Source of the DNA: an uncultured Methanomassiliicoccus sp. | GTDB lineage: Archaea > Thermoplasmatota > Thermoplasmata > Methanomassiliicoccales > Methanomassiliicoccaceae | Assembly (NCBI GenBank): GCA_905202485.1 | Contig: CAJKRY010000008.1 | Coordinates: 1 to 64,000 of the forward strand | Reading direction: 5' to 3' | DNA: 64,000 bases | Shown here: in pieces, positions 18,341-27,380 of the stretch | Layout: every line of letters starts with the position of its first letter | Numbering within the stretch: the stretch's first letter is position 1 | Position numbers and translations under genes: made by a program | The notes under the pieces: generated by a model | Database searches by the model: none | The model's input: the letters and a program-made list of their open reading frames with translations, nothing else | What the model was told of the DNA's origin: nothing

Positions 18341-19765
18341 TCAACCTTCATTTGGATCTAGTCCGCGCACATAGCTGCTTAATGTTGTAAACGGCTCGAT
18401 TGTGTGCAGAGCGTCATAATCAACCACATCGCTGAGGAGACACTGCATTGTCAGATAGTCTCCATTCTGAGTGCAGGGAAGGATTCCCGTGCAGAAGTAG
18501 TCAAACTCTTTTGCTTTTTCATATGTAAAGGGAGCACAGGGATCAGACATGTTTATGAACAGCTCCACAACAGCACATTTTTCTCGTTTAGTTGCTAAAA
18601 GTGAATTTTTTAGAGTAGCCTGAATGTCGCTTCCGGCACGCTCAATGAATACTTTCCCGATCTTCATTCTCTGATTGATGTCTGTAATGACTTCACTTAG
18701 AGAGCCTTCTGCAGGAACAGCACCATCTGAAACGTTTCGCTTCAAATTAGAAAGAGAAACAATAAATGAAACCATTTCCCTTATTTCCTGAGGTACATAA
18801 ATTTCTTTTAATTCATCCCTGAATACGCGGAAAGCCACAGCCACATTGCCCCTGTCGCCCACATCGTCAAAGGTGGTTACAAGATCGTAGTTGAGGTAAT
18901 GCAGAACAAAGCCGCAGGCAGTGAAGTTTGTTTTATTGCAGATCTTCTGTGTATAGGGATGATAAACAACAGGCTGTGCAGTCAGTGCATTGAGTTTGAA
19001 TTTATTCTCTGCAATTCTGATGATCTCATCAGTAAGCTTGCTCATCAGGGAATAGTTCCTGAATTTCTTTTTCACCACGCCGATACCCATTTCCGCAATG
19101 CCCTGAAAATGGGGAGAAAAGATCAGTGCTAGGTGCCCGGCAATTTCACCATTGGGAGCAGTAGCAACCAAAGAAAAGTAATCGTGCTTCTGGCATGCCT
19201 CATAATACTGCTCTGGATAATATACTACCTCAGAAGGATAGGTGTATCCGAACTCATCATAAACACACTGCGACACTTCAATGGCTTCATCCCTGCGGAG
19301 CGGATGTATGTCAAACTGCAGATCCCCTAAATCACAGACTTTTTCTTCCACTGGACTTTTGGTATATTCAGGCAGAGCAGTCAGATGTTTGATCAGATGC
19401 TGTTCTCTGCCCTTCCCTCCCAGATTCTTGAAGATTATTCCGTCTGTGAGGCCTCTCATGAGCTTGATTCCTGCCGAAGATGACAGATCGTCGCCTACAT
19501 TCTCAAAGTCATATGGTTTTCCCTGATCATGAATGATAATCTCAAAATCCATGTCGGAGATGTTTACAGAGACGTTGAAATATGCGTCTTTTTGATCAGG
19601 AAATCCAAAGGTGATTATATTAAGCATCGCCTCTTCAAGCGCGATTTCCAGCTTGCTGATGTCTTTTTTAGATATGCCGCACAGTTCCGCCACATTCGCT
19701 ATTGCCGCCTGAGCAACGGGAATAGAATGCGGATCAGACAAAACACGCATATTTATGAATTCCAT
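18341..19765 (-). CDS. RsbW-like ATPase domain fused to a GNAT-like domain
   Basis: In this 474-residue protein, residues 1-130 are a GHKL domain of the anti-sigma kinase type (ALEEAMLNIITFGFP as N-box, IHDQGKPYDF as G1). About 150-300 look like a GNAT acyltransferase (RRDEAIEVSQCVYDEFGY, then GEIAGHLALIF and the acyl-CoA loop region GIGVVKKKFRNYSL). The C-terminal 170 residues are not recognised. In bacteria an RsbW-type kinase phosphorylates a STAS protein and holds a sigma factor; here the STAS gene is directly upstream (gap of one base) and the effector seems to be the fused acyltransferase. Operon membership is clear. Confidence 0.8.
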   Translation of the reverse strand: MEFINMRVLSDPHSIPVAQAAIANVAELCGISKKDISKLEIALEEAMLNIITFGFPDQKDAYFNVSVNISDMDFEIIIHDQGKPYDFENVGDDLSSSAGIKLMRGLTDGIIFKNLGGKGREQHLIKHLTALPEYTKSPVEEKVCDLGDLQFDIHPLRRDEAIEVSQCVYDEFGYTYPSEVVYYPEQYYEACQKHDYFSLVATAPNGEIAGHLALIFSPHFQGIAEMGIGVVKKKFRNYSLMSKLTDEIIRIAENKFKLNALTAQPVVYHPYTQKICNKTNFTACGFVLHYLNYDLVTTFDDVGDRGNVAVAFRVFRDELKEIYVPQEIREMVSFIVSLSNLKRNVSDGAVPAEGSLSEVITDINQRMKIGKVFIERAGSDIQATLKNSLLATKREKCAVVELFINMSDPCAPFTYEKAKEFDYFCTGILPCTQNGDYLTMQCLLSDVVDYDALHTIEPFTTLSSYVRGLDPNEG

Positions 19766-19766
19766 A

Positions 19767-20081
19767 TTATGTGTCCACCTTAATCAGTTGGTCGATGCCT
19801 GTTATGCTCAGAACATCTGTAACGAGATCGTTGGGATTTGTGATGATGAGCGTGACGTTTCTGCTGTTCAGATCTTTTTGAAGCTTAAGTAGGGACCTGA
19901 GGCCTGCACTGGATATGTATTCAAGAGTGGCAAAATCAAGAGTCATGCTTTTAACACCGTCCATATCTTTCGAGAGTATTGCGTCCAGCTCCTTTTCGAA
20001 ATCCATATGGGTGATTGTATCCAGTCTTCCTCCTACAGAAATCAGCAGGCTGTCTCCTTTGGATAACTTGATAATATTCAT
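19767..20081 (-). CDS. STAS-domain anti-anti-sigma-like protein
   Basis: A 104-residue single STAS domain similar to SpoIIAA/RsbV. ATLEYISSAGLRSLL (about 51-65) holds the conserved phosphorylatable serine, Ser57 or Ser58, where SpoIIAA has Ser58. It would be phosphorylated by the RsbW-like domains and dephosphorylated by the SpoIIE-like protein of the same operon. Archaea have no sigma factors, so the downstream effect must act on another target, presumably the fused acyltransferase or transporter (inference). Confidence 0.88.
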   Translation of the reverse strand: MNIIKLSKGDSLLISVGGRLDTITHMDFEKELDAILSKDMDGVKSMTLDFATLEYISSAGLRSLLKLQKDLNSRNVTLIITNPNDLVTDVLSITGIDQLIKVDT

Positions 20082-20119
20082 AAGCAGGCGGAAATAACTC
20101 TAAAGCAATATGAGACTTA

Positions 20120-21997
20120 CTATAACTTTTTCATCATTGTTAATATATTCAAGCCGTCTTCGTTTGAGTAAGAAACAGAATCCATAAAGCTCTTAATCAT
20201 ATAGATGCCATACCCGCCTTCTGACCGTTTCTCCAGAGGCAAAGATGGATCTGGATCATCGGCCTTTAAAGGATTAAAAGGTGTGCCGCGGTCTTTGAAT
20301 TGTATTATGAATTCATCATCGGCAGCAAATTCCACGCAGATCATTCCTTTTGAATCGGGATAAGCATAACTGACGATGTTTATGAAGACCTCCTCGACTG
20401 CCACGAGTATGGTGGATTTTAGCTTTGCATCACCTGTTTTCAATGTTTCAGAGATCAAATCCTGCAAAGTTATGAGTGATTCTTTTTCAGCAGGCATAGA
20501 TATTTTTGTCGACGAGCCCGTGTATTCCAGCGCTACCATCGTAACGTCGTCATGCGGCTGTTTGGAAAATGAGTTAACCTCTGAATTCACCAAGTCCACC
20601 AACTCTTTCATGTCCATCACACTAGAAGTTTTCAGCAGATTTAACAACCTGTCAGTACCGTACTCTTCGCCGGCATCATTCATTGCTTCGGTTACCCCGT
20701 CAGTATAGAGAAATACGACGGCACCATCAGACAAAACTACTTCAGAGTCTTCATAGGTTGTGGGAATAATTCCCAGCACAGGCTGCTTTTTAACATTCAG
20801 ATATTCTAAAGATTCGTTATTGATAAGCGGCGGATTATGGCCCGCGTTAGCATATGTAAATATTCCTGATTTTAGATCAAGTGTGGCAACAAAGACTGTG
20901 ACAAACATGCAGGAGTCGTTGTTTTCCAGCAACTGCAGGTTAGATTTTGACAAAGCTTCTGCCGGAGAGTTCGTCAGAATAATATTGTTTTTGATGATTG
21001 AATGTGCATGCATCATGAACAAAGCTGCCGGTATGCCCTTTCCAGACACGTCGGCGATCATGACCGCGATCTTGCCCGATTCAAGTTCAAAGAAATCATA
21101 AAAGTCTCCTCCAACCTCTTTAGCAGGAACCATCATGGATGAAAGGCTTATGCTCTTTTTGCCGTTGAAATGCAACTGCGGAAGAATTGAAGTCTGTATC
21201 AGCTTTGCGGCGTTGAGTTCAGTCTCAGTCTTCATTGACTCTGCTGCTGCAGAGATCTCAGTAAAAATGAGCCTGAATATTAGGATATATATGATCGGCA
21301 ACGCAAGAGAAGTGATGACATACTGAATGTTCATAGTCTCTCTGATGGTATAATCGCCGATGTACCAGGCACAGTAGACCACGATGAAAGTAATGTAGCT
21401 GAGAATCGGAACGGCAATAAAATGAGCCATCTCTCCGTTTGTGTCAGAAATTAGCTTTCTGACTTTGTTTTTAATAAGGAAATTATATGCCAGAGATATG
21501 ATTATTAAAAGAACAGCCTGCAGAATTGCATAAACCGTCTTTTGTTTTAAAGCATCAGTCTCACCTGTCATATTGTTATATGCTAGCATTGCATAGTCAC
21601 TGAAAAATGTACAGATAATCATAGCAATGAGCACTGCGAAAGATGCCACGAAAAGTTTAGCAGAGGTTTTGCCTTCATACTCCTTCAGGACTGTCAAGTA
21701 GACAAATAAAGTCATGATTAAAATCGCTGATAATTCTGCCAGCATGTTGACTACATTAGTCAGATTAATCTGTCGGCTGAAGAAATCAATTTCCTGATCT
21801 GCAGAAAATTGATCTGCATATAGTCTCAGAGGTATCAGTAATATATATGAAATAATAAACAATATGATAAAGATGGACAGAGATTTTTCGATGGAATGCT
21901 TTCTTTTCAGAGTTCCATTTACCATCAGCAGAGAAAAGATGCCGAACAGCAATATGGAAAAAGCTTCCAATGCAGCATAGGTCAGAGTTGTATCCAT
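20120..21997 (-). CDS. Membrane SpoIIE-type PP2C phosphatase with C-terminal RsbW-like domain
   Basis: The product is about 625 residues from the ATG at 21997, preceded by GTGAT (an in-frame GTG at 22006 is possible). Residues 10-250 hold about seven or eight membrane helices. A PP2C domain follows: EVGGDFYDF (Asp near 298), IADVSGKG (Asp near 316) and FLYTDGVTEAMND (about 430) are the metal-binding acidic motifs. The last 125 residues are a GHKL domain (VAVEEVFINIVSYAYP). RsbU/SpoIIE phosphatases reset phosphorylated STAS proteins in response to a signal; the membrane domain probably senses it. The STAS gene lies 38 bases downstream. Confidence 0.88.
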   Translation of the reverse strand: MDTTLTYAALEAFSILLFGIFSLLMVNGTLKRKHSIEKSLSIFIILFIISYILLIPLRLYADQFSADQEIDFFSRQINLTNVVNMLAELSAILIMTLFVYLTVLKEYEGKTSAKLFVASFAVLIAMIICTFFSDYAMLAYNNMTGETDALKQKTVYAILQAVLLIIISLAYNFLIKNKVRKLISDTNGEMAHFIAVPILSYITFIVVYCAWYIGDYTIRETMNIQYVITSLALPIIYILIFRLIFTEISAAAESMKTETELNAAKLIQTSILPQLHFNGKKSISLSSMMVPAKEVGGDFYDFFELESGKIAVMIADVSGKGIPAALFMMHAHSIIKNNIILTNSPAEALSKSNLQLLENNDSCMFVTVFVATLDLKSGIFTYANAGHNPPLINNESLEYLNVKKQPVLGIIPTTYEDSEVVLSDGAVVFLYTDGVTEAMNDAGEEYGTDRLLNLLKTSSVMDMKELVDLVNSEVNSFSKQPHDDVTMVALEYTGSSTKISMPAEKESLITLQDLISETLKTGDAKLKSTILVAVEEVFINIVSYAYPDSKGMICVEFAADDEFIIQFKDRGTPFNPLKADDPDPSLPLEKRSEGGYGIYMIKSFMDSVSYSNEDGLNILTMMKKL

Positions 21998-22026
21998 AGA
22001 TATCACAGTTTATTACAGTATGAAAA

Positions 22027-23376
22027 TTAAAACTCCCTTACAAACTCTTTGATTTTGCCGCCTTTCATGCTGTGTTTGGGAGGTTCTGCACTCAGCTTAA
22101 CAGTAACTTCTTTGCATCCATTATTAAGAAGATATTCATTAAGGTCTCTACGGAAATCATTTAGAATTTTTTCCTTATCTGCACCATTGGCAAACTCTGC
22201 TCTTAGTTCAAAACATCCCTCAGAGACATGGGCTACTTGATAGGTATAAAGATCTTTCACTTCATGGAGACTATGTAATATTACAAGTCCTGACAATCTT
22301 TTTCCTTCAATCTGGATATCTTCCAGAACCCTTCCGTTTATTTCCATAATGGGAAGATTTATCCCACATTTACATGATCTGCTAATCTTTACACTATCAT
22401 TCATATAATAACGGATTATTGGCTGTACATAATTTGTAAGATCCGTAACATATATACCTTCAGACCATTCCCCGTCTTTGACTGGCATACCATTTTTATC
22501 CACTGGTTCAATTATGATCCAATCGTCATTTATGTGTAGATTTCCCAATTTACAAGCCATAGCTACTTCTCCGCCTTCTGTACTGCAGTAATTATTCAAA
22601 ACTGGACAGTTAAAAGCCATCTCTGCTCTGCAACGTGTTTCAGGAGACAAGACTTCTGCAGAAAAACCAATGGATTTCAAATGGATTGATAATCTTCCTT
22701 CCTCTGCGGCGCTGATTAAAGGTCCGATTGTTGAAGGGTATGCACTGAGAAAATCAGGCTGAAAGTCATTGAGTTTCTTGATTATGTTTTCACTCCCTTC
22801 TTGCAGAGAAATAGCTAGCATATTGGCGCTGTACTCTGGATTCATTGTCTTTATTTTCAAAAATGAAGAGTAAGATGAGACTGTCTGATCAGTAAAAATA
22901 ATAGTTGCTAATTTATTATATCTTGGATCGAGTATGTGCTGATCTACATTTCTGAGAAATCGAGTCTGGATAAGAGCACCGTGGATGGTATTATGATAAG
23001 AGTCTCTGACCATAGGCATAGGGGTTCCGGATGTTCCAGAGGTCATCAGGGCAGCATATTTTCCAAGATACGAACCGCGTGTTTCAACAGGGCTGTTGAC
23101 ATATTCAACAACATTATTATAAGTAATATCAGAATCTGTAACCCAGTCTTCATAGCATTTCATCAATTCTGATTTTGTAACTGGTGGAAGATCTTCCAAG
23201 GAGAAGTTATCCACATCAATGTCAGAATACAGCCTTCTGAAGTAAGCAGAGTGATTTTTAGAGTATGATACCAGCGCCTTCAGCCGTTTGTGAACTACGG
23301 CTTTTTTCTCTTCCGACAGAAGTTTTTCTCCTTCCTTGCACAGCCGAACAGCCTCTTCCATTGAGATATTAGTCAT
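22027..23376 (-). CDS. PaaK/F390 synthetase-like adenylate-forming enzyme
   Basis: The product has 449 residues from the ATG at 23376, which has GGTGGAG at good spacing; the in-frame GTG at 23385 overlaps that site. The phosphate loop is MTSGTSGTPMPMV (about residue 109), with NNYCSTEGGEVA near 265 and RYYMNDSV near 320. Paired cysteines in SRSCKCG are seen in phenylacetate-CoA ligase relatives. Such enzymes join a carboxylic acid to CoA or another acceptor through an acyl-AMP. It is the first gene of the operon leading to the SpoIIE, STAS, LuxE and LuxC genes; the acid is unknown. Confidence 0.82.
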   Translation of the reverse strand: MTNISMEEAVRLCKEGEKLLSEEKKAVVHKRLKALVSYSKNHSAYFRRLYSDIDVDNFSLEDLPPVTKSELMKCYEDWVTDSDITYNNVVEYVNSPVETRGSYLGKYAALMTSGTSGTPMPMVRDSYHNTIHGALIQTRFLRNVDQHILDPRYNKLATIIFTDQTVSSYSSFLKIKTMNPEYSANMLAISLQEGSENIIKKLNDFQPDFLSAYPSTIGPLISAAEEGRLSIHLKSIGFSAEVLSPETRCRAEMAFNCPVLNNYCSTEGGEVAMACKLGNLHINDDWIIIEPVDKNGMPVKDGEWSEGIYVTDLTNYVQPIIRYYMNDSVKISRSCKCGINLPIMEINGRVLEDIQIEGKRLSGLVILHSLHEVKDLYTYQVAHVSEGCFELRAEFANGADKEKILNDFRRDLNEYLLNNGCKEVTVKLSAEPPKHSMKGGKIKEFVREF

Positions 23377-23487
23377 ATGCTCCACCTGAACTGTTTATCA
23401 AAATTCTAAAGCAGGAATGAGCATGTGTTTACTTTATGGTTGCTACGGGGGAGAGTACCCCCAACTGAATTAAGCAGTATCAGTGTT

Positions 23488-23503
23488 TGTTGATCTATCA
23501 ACA
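23488..23503. promoter_or_regulatory. Operator palindrome upstream of the MFS exporter
   Basis: TGTTGATCTATCAACA is a perfect 16-base palindrome 15 bases before the TATA core. A second copy of its half-site GTTGA...TCAAC lies at 23523-23536. MarR-family repressors bind palindromes of this type, and a marR-like gene follows the exporter. Confidence 0.6.
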
Positions 23504-23504
23504 T

Positions 23505-23515
23505 CTTTATATACC
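23505..23515 (+). promoter_or_regulatory. TATA box of the exporter gene
   Basis: CTTTATATACC lies about 45 bases upstream of the ATG at 23556, between the two operator palindromes. Confidence 0.55.
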
Positions 23516-23522
23516 AACATTT

Positions 23523-23536
23523 GTTGAGACCTCAAC
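23523..23536. promoter_or_regulatory. Second operator palindrome, over the expected transcript start
   Basis: GTTGAGACCTCAAC shares the GTTGA/TCAAC arms of the upstream palindrome. It lies about 20 bases after the TATA box, where a bound repressor would block initiation. Confidence 0.6.
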
Positions 23537-23555
23537 GTAACATTGGAGATGTTGA

Positions 23556-25118
23556 ATGACTCAAAATGCAAGAACATCAGTCAACAGCTCGAATATCGAC
23601 CCTAAAACCCGCAATATGATCATGGTGGGCTTGGCGCTGGGTATGATCGTCGCCTGTTTGGACGGTACAATCGTATCAACTGCGCTGAAGACCATTGCTG
23701 AAGACCTCAACGGGATGGATCTTTACTCATGGGCTATAACTGCATACATGCTCTGCGAGACTATCCTTATCCCCATATCAGGAAAATTGTCTGATATCTA
23801 TGGAAGGAAGCCTCTCTTACTAGTAGGAATTGTACTTTTCTTAGCCGGCTCCGTACTGGCTGGACTGTCAACGAATATGGTTGAACTCATTGCATTCCGG
23901 GCGCTGCAGGGTTTCGGAGGAGGAACGTTAATCCCGGTAGCTACTGCAACGGTAGCGGATTTATATCCTCCGGAAAAAAGAGGAAAGGTTCAGGGGATGC
24001 TGGGTGCAATTTTTGCCATCGGCTCGGCTATCGGACCTCTGCTCGGAGGACTTATAACCGACAGCGTCGGCTGGCACTGGTGTTTCTTCATCAATGTTCC
24101 GATCGGTCTGGTAATGATCGCTCTGACAGCTGCGAAATTTCCCTCAATCGATGTTCAGGAAAAGCCCTACATCGACTACACGGGAATCGGCGTTCTGAGC
24201 GTCTTCATTGCGGATATCCTGCTTCTCTTCACCTGGGCCGGCAACGATTTCGCCTGGATCAGCATTGAGACGCTGGTGATGGTGGCGATTGCCGTCATAC
24301 TGCTGTTCGCATTCGTGAAAATTGAGCACAAAGTAAAGGATCCAGTAATGAATCCGCAGATCTTCAGGAATAAGGTCATGGTCAGCAGCAGCGTGATGAT
24401 CTTTGTCTTCGGAATGACGATGATGGGTGTGCTGACATTCATCACGGTTTTCCTGCAGATGATTATGGGTTATACACCAACAGAATCAGGCTATGTCACC
24501 TTAGCACTCGTAGCCGGCATGATGATAACTTCTATTTCCAGCGGAGCCCTGCTGAACCGCACGGGTTACAAACCTTGGCTGGTAGCCGGACCGGTATTCT
24601 CCTTTGTCGGCCTGGTTATGATGAGCTACCTGCACAACGGCAGCGATTTATGGTTCCTTCTGCTCTCGCTGTTCATCTGCGGCTTCGGATTCGGCTGTGT
24701 GATGTCTGTGATTATGATCCTAGTGCAGAACAATTCTTCAAGAAAGGAAATGGGGATGGTTACCTCCACAATCAACTTATTCAGAAACATAGGGGGTACA
24801 ATGGCTACCGGGCTGTTCGCCACGATCATCTCAACAGCGTTTGTCCAGAAGCTGAATGCCATTCCAGGTCTTTCAGAGGCAGGATTTCCCATGAGCACTT
24901 CAATTCTCAATCACATCGGGGAAATTTTGACACGGTTCGGGCCTGGCTATGTGCAAACGATTGTAAGCGATTACGGCGATGCAATTGCACTTACATTCCT
25001 GGTGGCTGCAATCCTCATTATACTAGTAGCGTTCATAGCGCTGTTCCTGAAGACTGAAACGATTGTAAGCGTTAAAGAGGAAAAAAGTTCAGAAAACGCT
25101 GAGAAGGAAAATCAATAA
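23556..25118 (+). CDS. DHA2-family drug:proton antiporter (EmrB/QacA type)
   Basis: A 520-residue major facilitator with about 14 membrane helices. Early motifs are typical of DHA2 exporters: LDGTIVSTALKTIAEDL (about 35, motif D1), GKLSDIYGRKPLL (about 76, motif A) and GAIFAIGSAIGPLLGG (about 148, motif C of antiporters). It probably exports toxic organic compounds. GGAG precedes the ATG. A MarR-type gene follows 90 bases downstream, and two palindromes frame the TATA box, so repression by that protein is likely. Confidence 0.9.
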   Translation: MTQNARTSVNSSNIDPKTRNMIMVGLALGMIVACLDGTIVSTALKTIAEDLNGMDLYSWAITAYMLCETILIPISGKLSDIYGRKPLLLVGIVLFLAGSVLAGLSTNMVELIAFRALQGFGGGTLIPVATATVADLYPPEKRGKVQGMLGAIFAIGSAIGPLLGGLITDSVGWHWCFFINVPIGLVMIALTAAKFPSIDVQEKPYIDYTGIGVLSVFIADILLLFTWAGNDFAWISIETLVMVAIAVILLFAFVKIEHKVKDPVMNPQIFRNKVMVSSSVMIFVFGMTMMGVLTFITVFLQMIMGYTPTESGYVTLALVAGMMITSISSGALLNRTGYKPWLVAGPVFSFVGLVMMSYLHNGSDLWFLLLSLFICGFGFGCVMSVIMILVQNNSSRKEMGMVTSTINLFRNIGGTMATGLFATIISTAFVQKLNAIPGLSEAGFPMSTSILNHIGEILTRFGPGYVQTIVSDYGDAIALTFLVAAILIILVAFIALFLKTETIVSVKEEKSSENAEKENQ

Positions 25119-25122
25119 ACCA

Positions 25123-25169
25123 TTTCAGAGAGTTATCTCTCTGAAAAACCAATCAGGGCGAAAGCCCTG
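25123..25169 (+). terminator. Two hairpins after the exporter
   Basis: TTTCAGAGAG pairs with CTCTCTGAAA (25123-25146), followed directly by A/C-rich sequence; then CAGGGC pairs with GCCCTG (25154-25169), followed by GTTTCC. Confidence 0.5.
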
Positions 25170-25204
25170 GTTTCCTTCATGAAATATGTAGTTTAGAAGT
25201 AGGG

Positions 25205-25669
25205 GTGAGTATATTGCCAGATGAAGAGATGATTCCTGAATGGAAGATGTTTCTCCCGTCATACGTGCATGCAATATCTAAAGACATTACGCAGAGGTCT
25301 GCAGAGATTCTCAAGCAGTATGATCTGAAGGCATGCTATCTTCCGTATCTTATTACCCTGTTTCAGAGAGGAAATGCAACTATGAAAGAGCTCACTGAGC
25401 AGACTGGTACTGACAAATCTAACACGACGCGGATGATTTCAGAGCTGAGGGAAAAAGGAATTGTAGCGGACGACCGCAAGAGCATGAACAGCAAAAAGTA
25501 CAATGTATTTTTAACAGACAAAGGAAAAGAATTGGCCATAAAATCAAAACATGAGTTTGAGTCATCGATCGATAATCTCTTTTCAGACCTATCGCCGGAA
25601 GAGCTCAACACCCTGATTGAAATTATGAAAAAGACCAAAGATTCAATAAATAAAAGCATCAAATTCTAA
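25205..25669 (+). CDS. MarR-family transcriptional regulator
   Basis: The product is about 150 residues with a winged helix: TMKELTEQTGTDKSNTTRMISEL (about 60-82) is the recognition helix region and SKKYNVFLTDKGKEL the wing. MarR proteins bind palindromes as dimers and release them on binding small aromatic or drug-like ligands. The start may be GTG 25205 or TTG 25214; GGGGTGA sits better for the TTG. Its likely targets are the palindromes upstream of the exporter at 23488 and 23523. Confidence 0.85.
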   Translation: MSILPDEEMIPEWKMFLPSYVHAISKDITQRSAEILKQYDLKACYLPYLITLFQRGNATMKELTEQTGTDKSNTTRMISELREKGIVADDRKSMNSKKYNVFLTDKGKELAIKSKHEFESSIDNLFSDLSPEELNTLIEIMKKTKDSINKSIKF

Positions 25670-25720
25670 AATAAAGATGGACAGCATAGAAGCTGCCCGA
25701 AGTAAATCAAACTAAAAAGT

Positions 25721-26305
25721 TTAGTTCTGCAGGTAAGGCAGAATTAAGTCATATACAGAACCGTATCCAAAATAGACACAGATTCCTTCTGCAATGCACA
25801 CTAAACCAAGTATGAACAGTAAGGGCCACCAGTTCAAGGCCTTGCCGAACATTTTAATGATTGATTCAGCAAAATTGAACAGCATATAGAAGATGGCACC
25901 GATTACGAATGCCACAATTATCCTCGGCCATCCTTCAGCCAAGAATGAAACATCTATGCCGCCTAAAGTGGTCAGTGTTCCCAGGGAAATGTATACAATG
26001 GCCATTACCAGAAGTGCAAATAAGGGAGAAATATGAACGTTCCTTATCGGTCTGATAAGCAAGGCAAATCCTGCAATGGCAACAATCAGCGCTGTGCTGA
26101 GGGCCCAGTCCTGATAATCAACCAATGCAACGATAACCATCAATATTCCAAAAATAAATCCCAATGCGGTCAAAGCCTTGTATGAAAAGGACTCTTTCTT
26201 CCTAACATACTGGATTGCGATTATGACTGCTAAGAGACCTCCCAAGATAAGGACGATCTCAAGAATATAATCAGTAACCACATTCGAGATGTCGGTCATA
26301 TCCAT
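25721..26305 (-). CDS. Multi-spanning membrane protein of unknown function
   Basis: The 194-residue product has about six hydrophobic segments (for example IVLILGGLLAVIIAI, ALGFIFGILMVIVALV, PLLFILGLVCIAEGICVYFG). No charged or catalytic motif stands out and no family was recognised. It is a single gene, convergent with the marR gene and divergent from the PHP gene. Confidence 0.75.
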   Translation of the reverse strand: MDMTDISNVVTDYILEIVLILGGLLAVIIAIQYVRKKESFSYKALTALGFIFGILMVIVALVDYQDWALSTALIVAIAGFALLIRPIRNVHISPLFALLVMAIVYISLGTLTTLGGIDVSFLAEGWPRIIVAFVIGAIFYMLFNFAESIIKMFGKALNWWPLLFILGLVCIAEGICVYFGYGSVYDLILPYLQN

Positions 26306-26486
26306 AACCCTTGTATGTCAGGAGTAGGTTATAATCTTAGGTATTCTCTGAGCGGACTGTGAGAATTTCAAGATTATGCTGTACAAATGTTTATAGAAAA
26401 CAGAGTTAAATAACAGAGTGAAAAAAGTTGAAGAAACTCGTTAATACTTAGAAAGAGTTGATTGAACGACCTACTCAGAGGCGAAA

Positions 26487-27380
26487 ATGTTGCAGATTAT
26501 GAGTGAACCTGAAGTCAGATTTGAAGTCCCAGACTGGGATTCATTGGATAAAATGGGAATGATGTCTGCCGATATGCATTTCCATACCCGCTACTCAGAT
26601 TCCATGACGGATGTTAAAGAAGCTTTGAAGTTGGCAGGTGAAAGGAAAGTAGGTCTGGCAATCACCGATCATAATTTAATCGGCGGAGTCAAAGAGGCAT
26701 TTCACAGCAGATGTTCAACGTTCGTGATCCCGGGAATAGAGATCAGCGCCTGGGATGGCCCGCATATTCTCGTGTATTTTTACGATGAAAAAGATCTGTA
26801 TACATATTGGGAACGGAATATCAGATACAAGATTCAGAGCAATCCCTGCCTTGCAATAAGGATGAACACTCTGGAAATCATAGACTCTTTGGAGAAAGAA
26901 AACTGTGTGATCTCTGCCGCTCATCCGATGGGTTACTTCATGTTTAACAAAGGAATGCAGAAATGTATCAACAGGGAGTATCTGACAGAAGACACAGCCT
27001 CAAGAATTGATGCTTATGAGGTCATCTGCAGCGGCATGAAGAGGCAATCAAACCTGGACGCTTTGCAGTACTCAAGAAAATATCACATCGGCTGCACCGG
27101 CGGGACTGACGGACACATGCTCTGCGAAGTCGGCAATGTAGTAACTTCATCTAAAGCAGATAGCGTTGATGAGTTTCTGGATAACATCAAAAAAGGAAAT
27201 AATAAAGTCATAGGGACTGAGAAAAACACCAAAATGAAAATTGCCATGGGCGCCTCGATGTCGCCGTATTATTTCCAGCATATCCCCTCATCGCTGGAAA
27301 TTCATTACAAACAAAATATGGTAAGAGTAAAACATTATATTGACAGTTTCAAAAAAGTTGAAAAGACGGAAAGTCACTGA
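26487..27380 (+). CDS. PHP-domain phosphoesterase
   Basis: The product has 297 residues. DMHFHTRYSD (about 30-39) and AITDHN (about 58-63) are PHP metal motifs 1 and 2; SAAHPMGY (about 148) and GGTDGHML (about 208) continue the set. PHP proteins hydrolyse phosphate esters such as histidinol phosphate, nucleotides or DNA ends; the substrate is not visible. It overlaps the convergent cardiolipin synthase gene by 7 bases at the 3' end. Confidence 0.8.
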   Translation: MLQIMSEPEVRFEVPDWDSLDKMGMMSADMHFHTRYSDSMTDVKEALKLAGERKVGLAITDHNLIGGVKEAFHSRCSTFVIPGIEISAWDGPHILVYFYDEKDLYTYWERNIRYKIQSNPCLAIRMNTLEIIDSLEKENCVISAAHPMGYFMFNKGMQKCINREYLTEDTASRIDAYEVICSGMKRQSNLDALQYSRKYHIGCTGGTDGHMLCEVGNVVTSSKADSVDEFLDNIKKGNNKVIGTEKNTKMKIAMGASMSPYYFQHIPSSLEIHYKQNMVRVKHYIDSFKKVEKTESH

